From the NCBI GenBank assembly GCA_006503535.1, contig QYRS01000011.1, positions 2,418,001 through 2,482,000 on the forward strand: 64,000 bases of DNA. The letters run 5' to 3'. The DNA is from Arthrinium phaeospermum (taxonomy: Eukaryota; Ascomycota; Sordariomycetes; Amphisphaeriales; Apiosporaceae). This document shows positions 22,869 through 33,320 of the stretch, piece after piece (the first letter of the stretch is position 1; each line of letters starts with the position of its first letter). A program made the translations under genes and the position numbers. The notes below the pieces were generated by a model, which searched no databases, was not told the DNA's origin, and saw only the letters and a program-made list of their open reading frames with translations.

Positions 22869-23951
22869 GATTGGATTGGAAGACTAAGCAGTCATACACT
22901 GTCAACCACTCTAGACAATGAAATCTAGAAGAAAAGGGATCGTGGGTTTCACATTCTCACGATCGCTGCTGCGACAGACCTTTAATAGCAGGATACAGCA
23001 CTTGGGCTGGGCGGGCGGTGGAACTTGTCGTGAGGGACCGACGAATCATTTGCCATGGTGAAAGCTCCAACGAATTATCGGCCATTGTAAGAGCCATCAT
23101 GAAGAACTGACGAATTATCGGCCATCGTGAGAGCCATCACGAAGAACCGACGAATTATCGGCTATTGTCAAGTGTGGGAGGTTTTTGTGCTTACGCTGCG
23201 TAGCCACACCAGTCATCATAGCTCGGCTGTTGAAGGTTATATTGTTCAGTGCAGTCGGAGTTGCCCTTTTTAATGTCAAAGATGCTGCTAACTGACCCTG
23301 CTTGGGTAAATTTACATTGTACCCTTTCGCTTGTGTCGAAAGGGATTTCCCTACGAAGGGTGGCGTTTTGATGTTTCAAGGGATAACCTGCCAATCACGT
23401 AGAATAATGAGAGCCTCGAGGGTGCGTGGTGGGGCTCTGCCACTCAATGTTTGGGCTCTTCCGCTTACGACCGCCGAGAGTGCCTCATATATAGGTGCCA
23501 GTAGCTAGGGAAAACGACAATGAAAAAGAATATGTGGGAGACAACTGAATTGAAGCTGATCTTAAACACTCTGGCCTGAACCTGTACATTAATGCAAGCC
23601 CATTGGCAAACACTCATACGGATATCTGAAGCCCTAAGCAAGCACGATGCTTCAACCACTTGGATCTTGATCCCTCTGACCAAGACTCAGCTGCAGTATT
23701 GCCAGCTGTTTGAAGAACGATGTCACGAGACGAATCTTTAAGCTGCGAAGGAATGAAAGTTAGGATTCGCAGCAGTAGACGGGCGTGTGTGTGCAATCGT
23801 AGCAGCTCTTCGGGAAGGGGTAAGTACATACCCGAAAGTCGCCCCTTCGTCCCACCAATTGATCGGAGCTTGTTCATTTAAGCTTAAGCGCAGAGATCTC
23901 CCGTCAAGAGTGCCAGTTCTGGCAAATAATCACTTACAAGTTCCACCAATC
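22869..23951. other. Spacer between cluster copies 1 and 2
   Basis: Contains the minisatellite at 23036-23168 and otherwise no recognisable gene. Confidence 0.5.
23036..23168. repeat. Imperfect minisatellite, about 40-bp unit, roughly three copies
   Basis: The core CGAATTATCGGCCAT plus GAGCCATCA and GAAGAACYGA recurs three times in a row, with a decayed first copy (CGAATCATTTGCCATGGTGA). It lies in the 5' region of copy 1. Confidence 0.8.
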
Positions 23952-24239
23952 TCAACCGCCAACTCGGCGCCGGAGAGAACGCCCCCCTGCCGGGAACGCT
24001 GCCAGGGGGAGAATGGGTTCGTCGCAACAAATGGAGTATCTACTAGCCCATGTGCTGCGGCCGCTGTTCGAGGACATTAGCGTGTAGTTTTGTAATTGCC
24101 AGAATGGGTCGGTATGGTTTGCCGGTGCAATTGGAGACTGCCGCGAATAGGTGAGGTAGGTGATCCAGAGCGCTGCTATGGCAACAAACAGTGATGGGAT
24201 GCCGAGAGCAAGGGCAACGATCACCTCGGGAAAAGGCAT
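23952..24239 (-). CDS. Small single-pass membrane protein, cluster copy 2
   Basis: A 95-residue paralogue of copy 1. The head PEVIVALALGIPSLFVAIAA plus LWITYLTYSRQ matches the family closely. The middle is lengthened and carries two Cys (SICCDEP). The tail is AAFPAGGRSLRRRVGG. A GTAAGT donor-like site starts 15 nt after the stop. An (AT)n tract lies 136-155 bp upstream of the ATG and can serve as a TATA element. Function unknown. Confidence 0.7.
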   Translation of the reverse strand: MPFPEVIVALALGIPSLFVAIAALWITYLTYSRQSPIAPANHTDPFWQLQNYTLMSSNSGRSTWASRYSICCDEPILPLAAFPAGGRSLRRRVGG

Positions 24240-26092
24240 TTGGAAAACAGTAGGGAAGGACGGAAGAGGGAAAAGGATCTATATGTTTTCTATTGATACA
24301 CTGGAAACAACTAGGTTAGGGAAATGTCGAGTTGGAGGACATGAAGAAGACACAGGATTCACCCATCGATAAGAATATATATATATATATATATGCCATC
24401 GAGATTTCAAGTATTACACTGGTTTAGTCTTGGTCGTGATAGATATTAGATGTTATATGTTCCCTCTTCGTCATGCGGAAAACGAGCTGCATTGCCACAG
24501 AGTCTATGGTGACATGCAGTTTCGCAGGACGCCACAAGTCTCATAAAACTGTTACCGCTTTCTGGAACTAGGTGTAGTACGGCGGTCAAGCACGGACGGC
24601 GAAAGAAACGATTGGTCAGGGTAATAAACAGGGCAATATTTGGCGTCTGGCGGGGCTTCGTAGCAGGTCGCCGGCTGTCCAGGCTGGCGACCCGACTGAC
24701 CAGCCCAACCAGATTGGTGCGAGGAACCTAAGCAGCATCCCGTCCCAGCCCAAGGCGCCCTTACCGCTCCCCACCGCGGGCGTCTCCGAATAGACGGTAT
24801 GCGGGGAGGCGGATATACCGGCTGAGCAGACTTCAGCCCTATCTGGACTGCCTGTTGATGTCGACGACTATCATTTTCTTCCAATTTGGACTCGGTTACC
24901 CTCGGTCATCAACTGTCTGGAGGTAAGAGGCAACCGCGATGAAGATTGGTGTCGCAGCAAGGGTTTTGCCCAATGCTGCGAACACTGCATCTGCCGCCAA
25001 TGTCTCCTTGACACCGACACAAATGCTTGAGCGTACGCATTCTTCATGGCTGTCCCCTTTCAGTAAAATCATTGTAATGTCAATTCCTCTCTCTGGCTAA
25101 GTATATGCAGTCGTACAAGTCCGATGAATCAACTCCCGGGAGACTGCTCGTGTGCCATCCAATACATGCATCCTCGATACTTGATGTTGCGCCTACCCAT
25201 TGCAATTAAGCCCCGCCAAAAGCCCATCTCAAGCTGGAAGCAAGCAATCCTGAGCACAATTACCTAAGGGTTGATCCCTCAAATCAAAACTAATCCGCAG
25301 CACTGGCAGCTGTCGTGACTGGCCCTCACATGGGTTGTCTGTCGAAGCCGAGAGGTATGTCGATGTAAGTACAAGGTTCGCAGTATTAGTGATTGCCCAG
25401 ATCAAATCCCCGGATACGTACCGAGTGCTACCACCCCACTAACGAATTGGAGCTTCTTCACCTGTCCGTAAACGCCGGTCTCCCGTGCCGTTGTACCACA
25501 GAGATAGATAGTGGGAGGCAATCTTTAATGATCAATACTTGGATTCCTTGGCATTGGTCATTTAACGGCGTGGAGTCCTAGTCTCCCTGTGAAGACCATG
25601 AAGAAAAGATACGAGCTCGTGGTAGTGGTTCGCGAGGGCAAGTGTAAATGAGTAAGTCAAGCCAGAGACTTGAGCAACCCAGTCGCAGCCAAACACTAAC
25701 ATGCAGCTTAGTGCTATGCTCATCAATTTCACGGAGGTCTTTGGTGACTGGCGAAGCAGAACAGAGAGCTATATAGGCCACAACTTTCGGCTAATTCATG
25801 AACCTAGTAAAGCAACTAAGTAATGAACAAATACACCTCTAGATATCGCTGCCCACTTTCATCATGACAGAGTGTCATTCCAAACCGCTTCAAAAGCCCT
25901 TCGACTAAAGCCAAGCTGCATAGTTGGGAGCTACCAGGGGGCTTCCTCCTTGAAAGGTCTGTCTATGGGATTGGTAAGTGTGGGAACAATGAATATGAGT
26001 GTCGGCTAGCTGCAGATGGACGGGAACCTACCTACCCCACGGAACTAGTTGGTGATCCAAAGTTCCACAAAACCCCGAACAGGCATATCCAT
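24240..26092. other. Spacer between cluster copies 2 and 3
   Basis: The longest gap inside the array, 1.85 kb. A minus-strand frame at 24552-24884 contains a Pro/Arg-rich stretch (IPSIRRRPRWG) but no family head, so I do not call it a copy. No other gene recognised. Confidence 0.45.
24375..24394 (-). promoter_or_regulatory. (AT)n tract, possible TATA element of copy 2
   Basis: About ten AT dinucleotides located 136-155 bp upstream of the copy 2 ATG, in the position where other copies have TATA boxes. It is also a microsatellite, so its length may vary between strains. Confidence 0.5.
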
Positions 26093-26353
26093 TCACACGC
26101 GACGCCGGGGGAATGGCCCGGAGAATGCGGCTTGGGGGGCATTGACAAAATTATTCCCATTATGAAAAGAAGTGCTGGAATCGAAAGGCATATGATACTG
26201 CACGGTAGGCCATGATGGTACACGGCTTGCTGGTGGATGGGAGGATGATCGCGAGTGGGTGTAAGTGAGGTAGGTAATCCAGAGCGAAATGGCGGCCACT
26301 AAGAGTGACGGGACGCCGAGAACTAGAGCAACGACGACTTCTTCTGATACCAT
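26093..26353 (-). CDS. Small single-pass membrane protein, cluster copy 3
   Basis: An 86-residue paralogue. The head SEEVVVALVLGVPSLLVAAI plus SLWITYLTYTHSR is nearly identical to copy 4. The middle (HPPASRVPSWP, then Asn/Phe-rich) differs. The tail is APQAAFSGPFPRRRV. A TATATAAT box lies 71-80 bp upstream, and a GTAGGT donor-like site about 58 nt after the stop. Function unknown. Confidence 0.72.
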   Translation of the reverse strand: MVSEEVVVALVLGVPSLLVAAISLWITYLTYTHSRSSSHPPASRVPSWPTVQYHMPFDSSTSFHNGNNFVNAPQAAFSGPFPRRRV

Positions 26354-27201
26354 GATATAAGTAAATGAATCGAGGTGGGAATACTCTTGTGTAAGGTTCG
26401 CGTATAATTTAATGTTCAGGGCGTATTATATAATTTGAACATATAGCACTATGAAAGAGTACATTCGATCCTGGAAAATATATTCTTTATAGACGAGGTT
26501 CGATCTACTTTTCAATCCGTTAAATAGACAAGTGAGGCATAGGTGACGATTGTGGCGGAGTAAAAATATAGCCATGCTATCAAAATGATAAGTACAAGTA
26601 ACATATTCAGTGACAGGTCACACTCAGGATGTAGCTAATGGGGGTAACAATAGCACTGAATACACCATGGACAGGCGCTGCCAGCTGCTGGATATGTGCA
26701 GGCTGCTCACTTCCAAGGTTCCAAAGCACGACAGCATCTCAATTTCCTATATCTTTAGAGATAAGAATGGAATGATTGTGCATTGTATAGAACAGGTGCT
26801 TTAGACTTATCAGCTCATGAACCGTCACCATTGACCTCATCCAGACCCAAGATATCCCCTTGCCAATGATGTCCAATATGTAAAACCAACCCCATTCCAA
26901 GGTTTCCAGCCGCACCCGTTGCTATTACCACCTTTAGCCAGCCGTTCTTGAAGCTATCCAATAGAGCAAAAGCTCCAATGAAACTGGCTGGGCACAGCTG
27001 ATGTATATTCCTCATGTCTTTCTGGGTGATCCTAGGCGTAAAGACGTGCGTGTAAGTGCATGCATGCATGTTTGATCGATCGGCTATCCATACATGGCAG
27101 TGGGTGGGGGAGGGTCAGTACATGTACATGCATGTAATTCACGTACCTATTGGATGGAACATTGATTCTAAGCTCCGACCTACCGACGAGCTAGGGCTTT
27201 T
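26354..27201. other. Spacer between cluster copies 3 and 4
   Basis: AT-richer than the flanks near 26400-26600. No gene recognised. Confidence 0.5.
26424..26433 (-). promoter_or_regulatory. TATA box of copy 3
   Basis: TATATAAT on the minus strand, 71-80 bp upstream of the copy 3 ATG. Confidence 0.5.
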
Positions 27202-27444
27202 CTATATCCACATGCGGCGCCGGACCGATCCTCCAGAGGAAGCAGCACGTGGGGTAGACGTTTCATTGCCCGCATTGAACGTTAAGGAGAACTGCGCTGG
27301 CCACGCTGGGGTATGGCTTTCCGTTAAAGGAGTGGGCGGGCGACTGTGTGTATAAGTGAGGAACGCAATCCAAAGAGAAATCGCCGCCACGAGAAGGGAT
27401 GGGATACCAAGGGCAAGGGCAACGACGACCTCTTCCGATACCAT
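27202..27444 (-). CDS. Small single-pass membrane protein, cluster copy 4
   Basis: An 80-residue paralogue, the shortest intact copy. The head SEEVVVALALGIPSLLVAAI plus SLWIAFLTYTHSR shares its first two blocks with copy 3, suggesting these two are the most recent duplicates. The middle is Pro/Thr-rich (PPTPLTESHTPAWP) and the tail is SVRRRMWI. A donor-like GTACGT lies 56 nt after the stop. A weak CTATAG element lies about 70 bp upstream. Function unknown. Confidence 0.72.
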   Translation of the reverse strand: MVSEEVVVALALGIPSLLVAAISLWIAFLTYTHSRPPTPLTESHTPAWPAQFSLTFNAGNETSTPRAASSGGSVRRRMWI

Positions 27445-28984
27445 AGCGAATAGGAAAAGAAAGAAACTCAGAGTGGGTACAAGTTGAGGCTACTGCTGAG
27501 TCTGTGCGCTGATTCTATAGTAGTGCCAGTGCTTATCGTAGAAGGTGGAGTGACCCAAAACGTGGGGATGGAAGGATTTATTGAACGGAAGCGGGTGGTA
27601 AAGCCCTCGTAATTGGGGCCATGGGTCGCGAACCAGCTTGAGCCTCCAAGGTGAGGTACTTAGGCAGCCGTGAGGCTAGAAGTACCGCTCCGAATATCTT
27701 TGGTTTTGAAAGTTAGTGTATCCCAAAGGCTCCAGAGGGTCTTTATGATTGGTGCCGAAAACCATATGTGCATTAGAGATGGTGTTCTTGAGGAGACTTC
27801 GCCTGGCGCATCCGCATATTAAAAAGGTATGATTCGTGACGCTTGTTTTAGCGTAGATCTGGTTTCCCAATCGAAGTCTTTCTTTTGTCTATACAATCTG
27901 AACAATAGAGAGCATGTATATAAGAATCTCATGGCAGTCGGTTCTGTACGCAATAGCATTATGCTACCTACGGTCATGACGGGGACGAACTACCGTACGT
28001 CTGTTCAACTTCCTTTGACCTTGACGAAGAGAATGTCTATAACATCCACTACCAAGTTCACAATTAGCAGGTAAAAGCGCGCTACGTATCTAGCTGCTTG
28101 AACTGCGACGGCTCGAGCATATCAATAGCTAGCTAACAATTAATCACTTCAATTGCTGAGACTGCATTCTTGCGAATCATGCAGTCTACGGCTTTCGGAG
28201 AGTGACTTCGAAGAACTAAAATGCGCGTCTAGACCTAGCAGGGAGTACGAGACAGCCACTTCTTCTGGGCGGTCAAAGCTTGTCAGCAATCGGGCGGTGC
28301 CTTTTGGCGCAGGACTACTCTGTAGAAGCACATCCATTCGACGTGGTTATGGACCGGAACAACAACAGCCTGCTCGAGGTGGCAGGAGTCTGCGGCGTTT
28401 GGGTTTGGGCAATCCGACTACCAATTGCAGATAGGTCAGAATTTCCCCTCCCTTGATTCGAGAGAAAATACGATGTAGAAGACCAAGGCATATACATATA
28501 CCTTACATGCGTGAAGCCTGCTGTGGTCTTGTTTTGACCAGACGCACGGAGAAAACAGTAGAGTACGATTCGGTATCGCGATAGGAAGAGGTGCTTTTTT
28601 AGTTGTTACTAATAAACTAATCAGGTTTAGAAAAAATGGCACATGAGGGCCTGATATGAGAAATACATGCCTACCAGGAGTCAATACTTTTGTCAATCAT
28701 ATACTTGAATGTAATGGGACCGTACGGTTGAACTGGTAAGAGGCCGATGGCCACTATGAACCTCCTCTCCCGTCATCAAAATGCCGCCGTGAAATAGGGC
28801 TTCCATATACAGTCAATCAGGGGCTTTTTGGGGAAGCTCTGCAAACAGGCCCGGCTTGAAGTGTTGTCGGCCCAGTCTTTGTTCTCGTCCTGCGAAAAGT
28901 CTGCCTGTAGGACGGTGTGAGTGTATTGCATGAACCATCAATTTGTGGGCACTTACTCCGGCATTCCGCTGCACTAAGTTGCGC
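27445..28984. other. Spacer between cluster copies 4 and 5
   Basis: 1.5 kb without a recognisable gene. A plus-strand frame at 28153-28434 lacks the family head and is probably chance. Confidence 0.45.
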
Positions 28985-29305
28985 CTAGTCCTGGACTGCA
29001 CGGCGCCGCATGGACGACCCCGGAGAGACCAGCTGCGGGACGCCGAGGCTATCGTTGCTCGCCGCAAACGCCGGAACTCTACTGTCCAAGGGCCGTGCGC
29101 CAGCTGATGGGTGCTGAAAGTGGTAATGGTGGTGTGCATGCCATGGCGGGACGGCAGGCGGTGCAGGCGGAGGAGTGTGCGGCTCTTGAGGGCGGGTGTA
29201 AGCGAGGTAGGCGATCCCAAGCCCTGCAACAGCGACCAACAATGAAGGAACCCCAAGGACCAGCGTAACGATAACTTCAGTTGAAATTCTGTCAGAGTCG
29301 GACAT
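28985..29305 (-). CDS. Small single-pass membrane protein, cluster copy 5
   Basis: A 106-residue paralogue, the longest. An extra N-terminal MSDSDR precedes the head ISTEVIVTLVLGVPSLLVAV, followed by AGLGIAYLAYTRPQ. The middle has a Pro run (PHTPPPAPPAVPPW) and a His cluster (HAHHHYHFQH). The tail is GSSMRRRAVQD. The start is the only ATG in frame. TATATAAT lies 108-115 bp upstream. A GTAAGT lies 29 nt after the stop, with a plausible acceptor (CCTACAG) about 50 nt further on, consistent with a 3' UTR intron. Function unknown. Confidence 0.7.
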   Translation of the reverse strand: MSDSDRISTEVIVTLVLGVPSLLVAVAGLGIAYLAYTRPQEPHTPPPAPPAVPPWHAHHHYHFQHPSAGARPLDSRVPAFAASNDSLGVPQLVSPGSSMRRRAVQD

Positions 29306-30162
29306 GTTTAGGAGACTGATAAGTTGCAACTATATGCCAATGTTGATTTTTCATATTACATGGTAGTGAGATCGATTGGAATTCAAGATTGCATCTAAAA
29401 GGATGTCGATGGATTATATACAGCCTGGAGTAGCTGTAGGTTAGGGCAAAGAGCGACTGAGATAGATGTACATTTGGTTGCCCCGATGGCCCGTGCGGGA
29501 GGGTTGCTGTAAACGCTGAGGAGCGAGCGCATGCCTTATCAACGGTTGGCGCATCGCTCTGAGCAGCGCTTACCTGCGATGGGCGAGGAAGCTCAGAGCC
29601 GCCAGTGCCTGGGTATGAGTAGGTTTCTCCATTGGTCCCGTATTGGTGGCTGAGCCTTGCGTACTAGTTGCGACACATGCATCGCCGCCTATCTGCAAGC
29701 AGCACAGCTGGATTCTTCGTATCTACATCACGGAACGTTTCAGACCTTGGACCTATGTGTGTTGTGTATCCCCCTTAACCTGGCATGGGGTTGTAGGTAG
29801 TCTTAAGCCTATCTTCCTATGTGCCAGCGAAGACGTGAATACAATGTTGGATGGACCACCCAGAGCTCGGTCCAGCGCGAATCGATTAAACATAGCCGCC
29901 AGAGCCTCCAGCGACAATGATTGCGATTGTGAAAGCCACAGATCAGCCCCCCCAGCATATCCGAATCCCTGCGTAGTGTGGCTTGTCAGATCTACAGGAT
30001 TATATGCCCTTCTCATGCCCCGATCATTAACAATCTAGTGGTACTATGTTGGGAAGATTAGCTGGCATGCGTGCATCTGCCCCTCGGAACATTTTGGACA
30101 CTCACCTCCAATGCCCCGACTCTCTGATGTGTCCGCCAGTAATCGTAACTAGCTATAATACT
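29306..30162. other. Spacer between cluster copies 5 and 6
   Basis: No gene recognised. Contains the TATA element of copy 5. Confidence 0.5.
29413..29420 (-). promoter_or_regulatory. TATA box of copy 5
   Basis: TATATAAT on the minus strand, 108-115 bp upstream of the copy 5 ATG. Confidence 0.5.
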
Positions 30163-30447
30163 TTATCCGTTGACACGGCGCCGAAGCGACTTCGGAAATA
30201 TGGGCTGCGGAATGATCAGGCCATCGTCTGTGACTGAAGACAGCCTGTTGCTATTTGCCCATGTTTCAGAAGCTAGGAAGGATGAGGGATAGTATGCAGG
30301 CCATAAAGGAACTCTACTCGTAGGAAAAGAAGACTGTGATTCCCGAGAGAAGGCATAGGTAAGGTAGGCGATCCAGAGTGCAGCCGCGGCGACTAGTAGC
30401 GACGGTAAACCTATGGCCAGCGCGACAATGACTTCAGTCGTGAGCAT
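30163..30447 (-). CDS. Small single-pass membrane protein, cluster copy 6
   Basis: A 94-residue paralogue. The head TTEVIVALAIGLPSLLVAAA plus ALWIAYLTYAFSRE matches the family consensus. The middle is SRVPLWPAYYPSS with a Trp/Asn stretch, then TDDGLIIPQPIFPKSLRRRVNG. An in-frame ATG further up (30534) would add 29 residues, but all paralogues start at the equivalent of 30447, so I chose that. A TATAAAA box lies 122-128 bp upstream, and a GTGAGT donor-like site 58 nt after the stop. Function unknown. Confidence 0.7.
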   Translation of the reverse strand: MLTTEVIVALAIGLPSLLVAAAALWIAYLTYAFSRESQSSFPTSRVPLWPAYYPSSFLASETWANSNRLSSVTDDGLIIPQPIFPKSLRRRVNG

Positions 30448-32199
30448 GGTCAGATTGGGGGTATGGGATTTGGAAGACTGGTAGAGCGAGAAAATAGCAA
30501 TTATCGATATTTGGCGCGTAAAGACGATATGCATCTTCTCGAATCTAGGATCTGCCTGGTCATCGTCGTTTTATATTTCAGGTCCGGGAAAGCGTGATTT
30601 CATCATTGCGGGAGTGATAGAGATCGCTCCAAGGGGCGTTAATGTGGTGGAGAAGGGCAGACGCAGGCAGGGATGTACAGTATGAGTCGGCAGCCGTTGA
30701 AACGCGGTTTCCGGTGTCTTAGAGGACTCGCATAACAACATACATGGGGGAGTTTACCATAAAGTACCTTCGTACCCTGCGTAGTGGTCGAACCAGGATT
30801 GGAGAATGGCAGGGACCACCCTTGTACTGGTGCGAAAGGAGAAAAGGCTCTCGAGATAAAAAGTCAATCTGGGTAGTGCATGGCAAGGTCAAGTTCTGGC
30901 CGAGTGAGTACTTGTATCCTTTACACAGCCCAAACATCCAAGGAGATGTACTCTCTGAGGGTCCAGATATCATCCTGAACTGATAGATTGATTGCGACAG
31001 AATGGCCCTTTAGACGTTACTAACTCTGCACTTGAACTAATAATTCACCAAATTCTTTCTACGTACAGATGGTACTGCTGGTCTGTTCATGGTGCTTGCG
31101 CGACACTGACTTGCTACTGAGAGCATTCAGTTTTGAGGGCATCGAGGACATAACCAAAGGTCGCGAAAAGCCTTGTCCACGCCCCAAGCCAGATGACGCA
31201 GCTGCGGGGGCTGCGTGGACGCAATTATTGCGACGTCCCGTTGGGCGGTCACAACACCAGATGGTAACAATTTTTGCCAACTTTTACTGTGAGCATGCAG
31301 CTTTGGAACCGGCCGTGAAATCACCCGATTGGTAAATGCGAACGACGTTACCTCCCCAAGGATCGTCGCCCGTAAGTAAGTGGTGAAGACGGGTTGCAGT
31401 CGGCAGCCAGCTCGTGTGTTCGGCAAAGCTGTTCATGGTTACTCGTAGAAAATTGACCGCTGTTGCAGGTCGCCTCACAGATTAGAGAAGGGGCAGCTGA
31501 GGTCTGGGCCAACATATAAGCCTCTATGCCTGCTGGGGCTCGCCGAGCCACCCGAGAACGGCTTGCTTATTACCAGTTTTCTACTTAGCACGAAGATTTA
31601 TTGGCTGCACCATCACGCCTGGCCACCTAGACTGCTTGGCGTATATATTATCTTCCGGGTTGCAGGATGATGTTACCATTCTTCAATTTGAGCCGTGGTC
31701 CGTGTTGGTGAACAAGTGGTCAGTTGTCACAGCGGTTGTGTTTGGTCTAGCTTGTCAGACTTGACGTTTTCAACCTCAAGTCAAAGATTGGAGACGACAA
31801 CTCCTCTGGGACGATCTTGGCGAAATAATAACCCGTCAACTGTGTGCTCGGTGAAGCTATGAGAAATCTCTCTTATCCATCACTTGTAGATATTTTGTGT
31901 ATTTGGTAGATCCGCCCAATTGATTTTGGGGTTCACTGAGTAAGTACATGCTCATCGTGTTCAGCCTGCGAATCAGGACTTCCCAGCTCCCAGATGTATA
32001 ATGAATGGTATTCATCAAGTGTCTCACTAGGTATTCCGTCAAAGCTGTCTCTTCCTCGGACAATTTGCTCTGTCAAAGGGGTTAGCAAGCCAGACTTGAC
32101 AGTCGGTCGTGTAAGTGCTTTAGTGGGGTAAACCTACCCCACGCCCCTACTTAGTTAAGCTTAATCTCTAATTGCCCGCTAAAACACAGTTTCATCCGC
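30448..32199. other. Spacer between cluster copies 6 and 7
   Basis: 1.75 kb. Short frames on both strands (30744-30983 plus, 31059-31280 minus) show no relation to known proteins. No gene is called. Confidence 0.45.
30569..30575 (-). promoter_or_regulatory. TATA box of copy 6
   Basis: TATAAAA on the minus strand, about 125 bp upstream of the copy 6 ATG. Confidence 0.5.
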
Positions 32200-32445
32200 T
32201 CAATCGGCGCCGGATCGACGCGGAGAATGCGGTCCAGGTGTATGATGTGTCCAGGTATATGATGTCGTCAACAATGGGTACTGGGATGACCACTGTGGTG
32301 AGATGTTGGCTGTAGATGGAGAAGAGAACGGTTCTCGAACTCGGGACTGGGTGTAAGTGAGATACGCGACCCAGAGGGCCACAGCAGCAACCAACAGTGA
32401 GGGAATGCCGAGGGCCAGGGCCACAACCACTTCCGTAGAGAGCAT
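32200..32445 (-). CDS. Small single-pass membrane protein, cluster copy 7, tail frame-shifted
   Basis: An 81-residue paralogue. The head STEVVVALALGIPSLLVAAV plus ALWVAYLTYTQSR is fully conserved. The C-terminus reads SPRRSGAD instead of the family RRRVxG. A 17-bp tandem duplication at 32232-32265 lies just before it, and 17 is not a multiple of three. The conserved CGGCGCCGA box is still present but is read in another frame. The protein may still work if only the head matters. A TATATATT box lies 142-151 bp upstream, and a GTAGGT site 63 nt after the stop. Confidence 0.65.
   Translation of the reverse strand: MLSTEVVVALALGIPSLLVAAVALWVAYLTYTQSRVREPFSSPSTANISPQWSSQYPLLTTSYTWTHHTPGPHSPRRSGAD
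32232..32265. repeat. 17-bp tandem duplication in copy 7
   Basis: Two adjacent units GTCCAGGTGTATGATGT and GTCCAGGTATATGATGT with one mismatch, inside the 3' coding part of copy 7. The length shifts the frame of the tail. Confidence 0.92.
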
Positions 32446-32586
32446 TATATAAAGTTGGTCAGAGGGAATAGAAAGCAGTACTGAGGAGTTTAGCTAGGGC
32501 GGTTGGAAACGATGTGTGATAAAACGATTTCTGTCAAGTTGAAGGGAAGGAATCATGGGCATAACATGTTACGAGGAATGGAGGGT

Positions 32587-32596
32587 AAAATATATA
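32587..32596 (-). promoter_or_regulatory. TATA box of copy 7
   Basis: TATATATT on the minus strand, 142-151 bp upstream of the copy 7 ATG. Confidence 0.5.
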
Positions 32597-32648
32597 ATGC
32601 ACCTGTCCCGGAGAATGGGAGCGCAGCGGTTTGGGTCTTTAGCAAGGG

Positions 32649-32748
32649 GATCCCAGCACAAGGTCAAAACAGGGATACTTGTAAGGACCGCCATTTGAGA
32701 TCCCAGCACAAGGTCAAAACAGGGATACTTGTAAGGACCACCATTTGA
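32649..32748. repeat. 50-bp tandem repeat, two copies
   Basis: The unit starting GATCCCAGCACAAGGTCA is present twice head to tail at 32649-32698 and 32699-32748 with a single G/A difference, indicating a recent duplication upstream of copy 7. Confidence 0.93.
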
Positions 32749-33149
32749 GTATGGCGCAAGTATTTCTGATTGGACAGAAAGCTACCATGACTGCATGGTG
32801 GTCTGTATAATCATATGGGTCACTGTATTCTCATACATAAGCTCTGACTATGGCGTCGGATTTTACGGTAAAGTACAATTGGTTCCCTATCTTATTTCAT
32901 CTGCCTGTTATATGTTATATTTATCCAACTCTATAATTATAATACTTCATTAATGGCAATAGCAATCTCGAAGCTGTGTATGTGGCACTATAGAAACATA
33001 GGGGTCTTCGCTTTACAAGTCCAGGCCGAGCAAACCATGGTAAAGCATTTCATTCATGGGTTAACTATAGTGCTATTGAAAGTAGATAAGCTGTTCGTGT
33101 AAGTGTTATAGCGATGTATATAAATTTGCCTTAGAAACAGGATGCATAA

Positions 33150-33320
33150 CGAATCACCCCGACGGATCCTCCGAGCGGCCTGAGGCGCAGCACGACCACC
33201 GTCGGTCGAAAAGCCACTGCTGACCCAGATGGGTGTTGGACCGGCGAGGTAGGTAATCCATAGTACAATGCCCGCAACAAGCAGTAATGGTATACGGAGA
33301 GCCAAGCGCGAGAAAGGCTT
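33150..33320 (-). pseudogene. Decayed cluster copy 8
   Basis: The family head is recognisable as LALRIPLLLVAGIVLWITYL, but no in-frame ATG precedes it: the upstream frame meets TGA just before TTTYKPFSR. The middle is short (GPTPIWVSSGFSTDGG) and the tail is reduced to QAARRIRRGD with no stop at the family position. The GCGCCTCAGGCC-type tail and the spacing match other copies. Too damaged to encode the family protein. Confidence 0.75.

Larger units (their letters stand above)
32446..33149. other. Spacer between cluster copies 7 and 8
   Basis: Holds the 50-bp tandem repeat at 32649-32748 and the TATA element of copy 7. No gene recognised. Confidence 0.5.

Noticed and set aside
24552..24884. 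Possible tenth small-protein copy (frame with IPSIRRRPRWG)
   Set aside because: The hydrophobic head of the family is missing in all frames nearby, and RRR alone is not enough.
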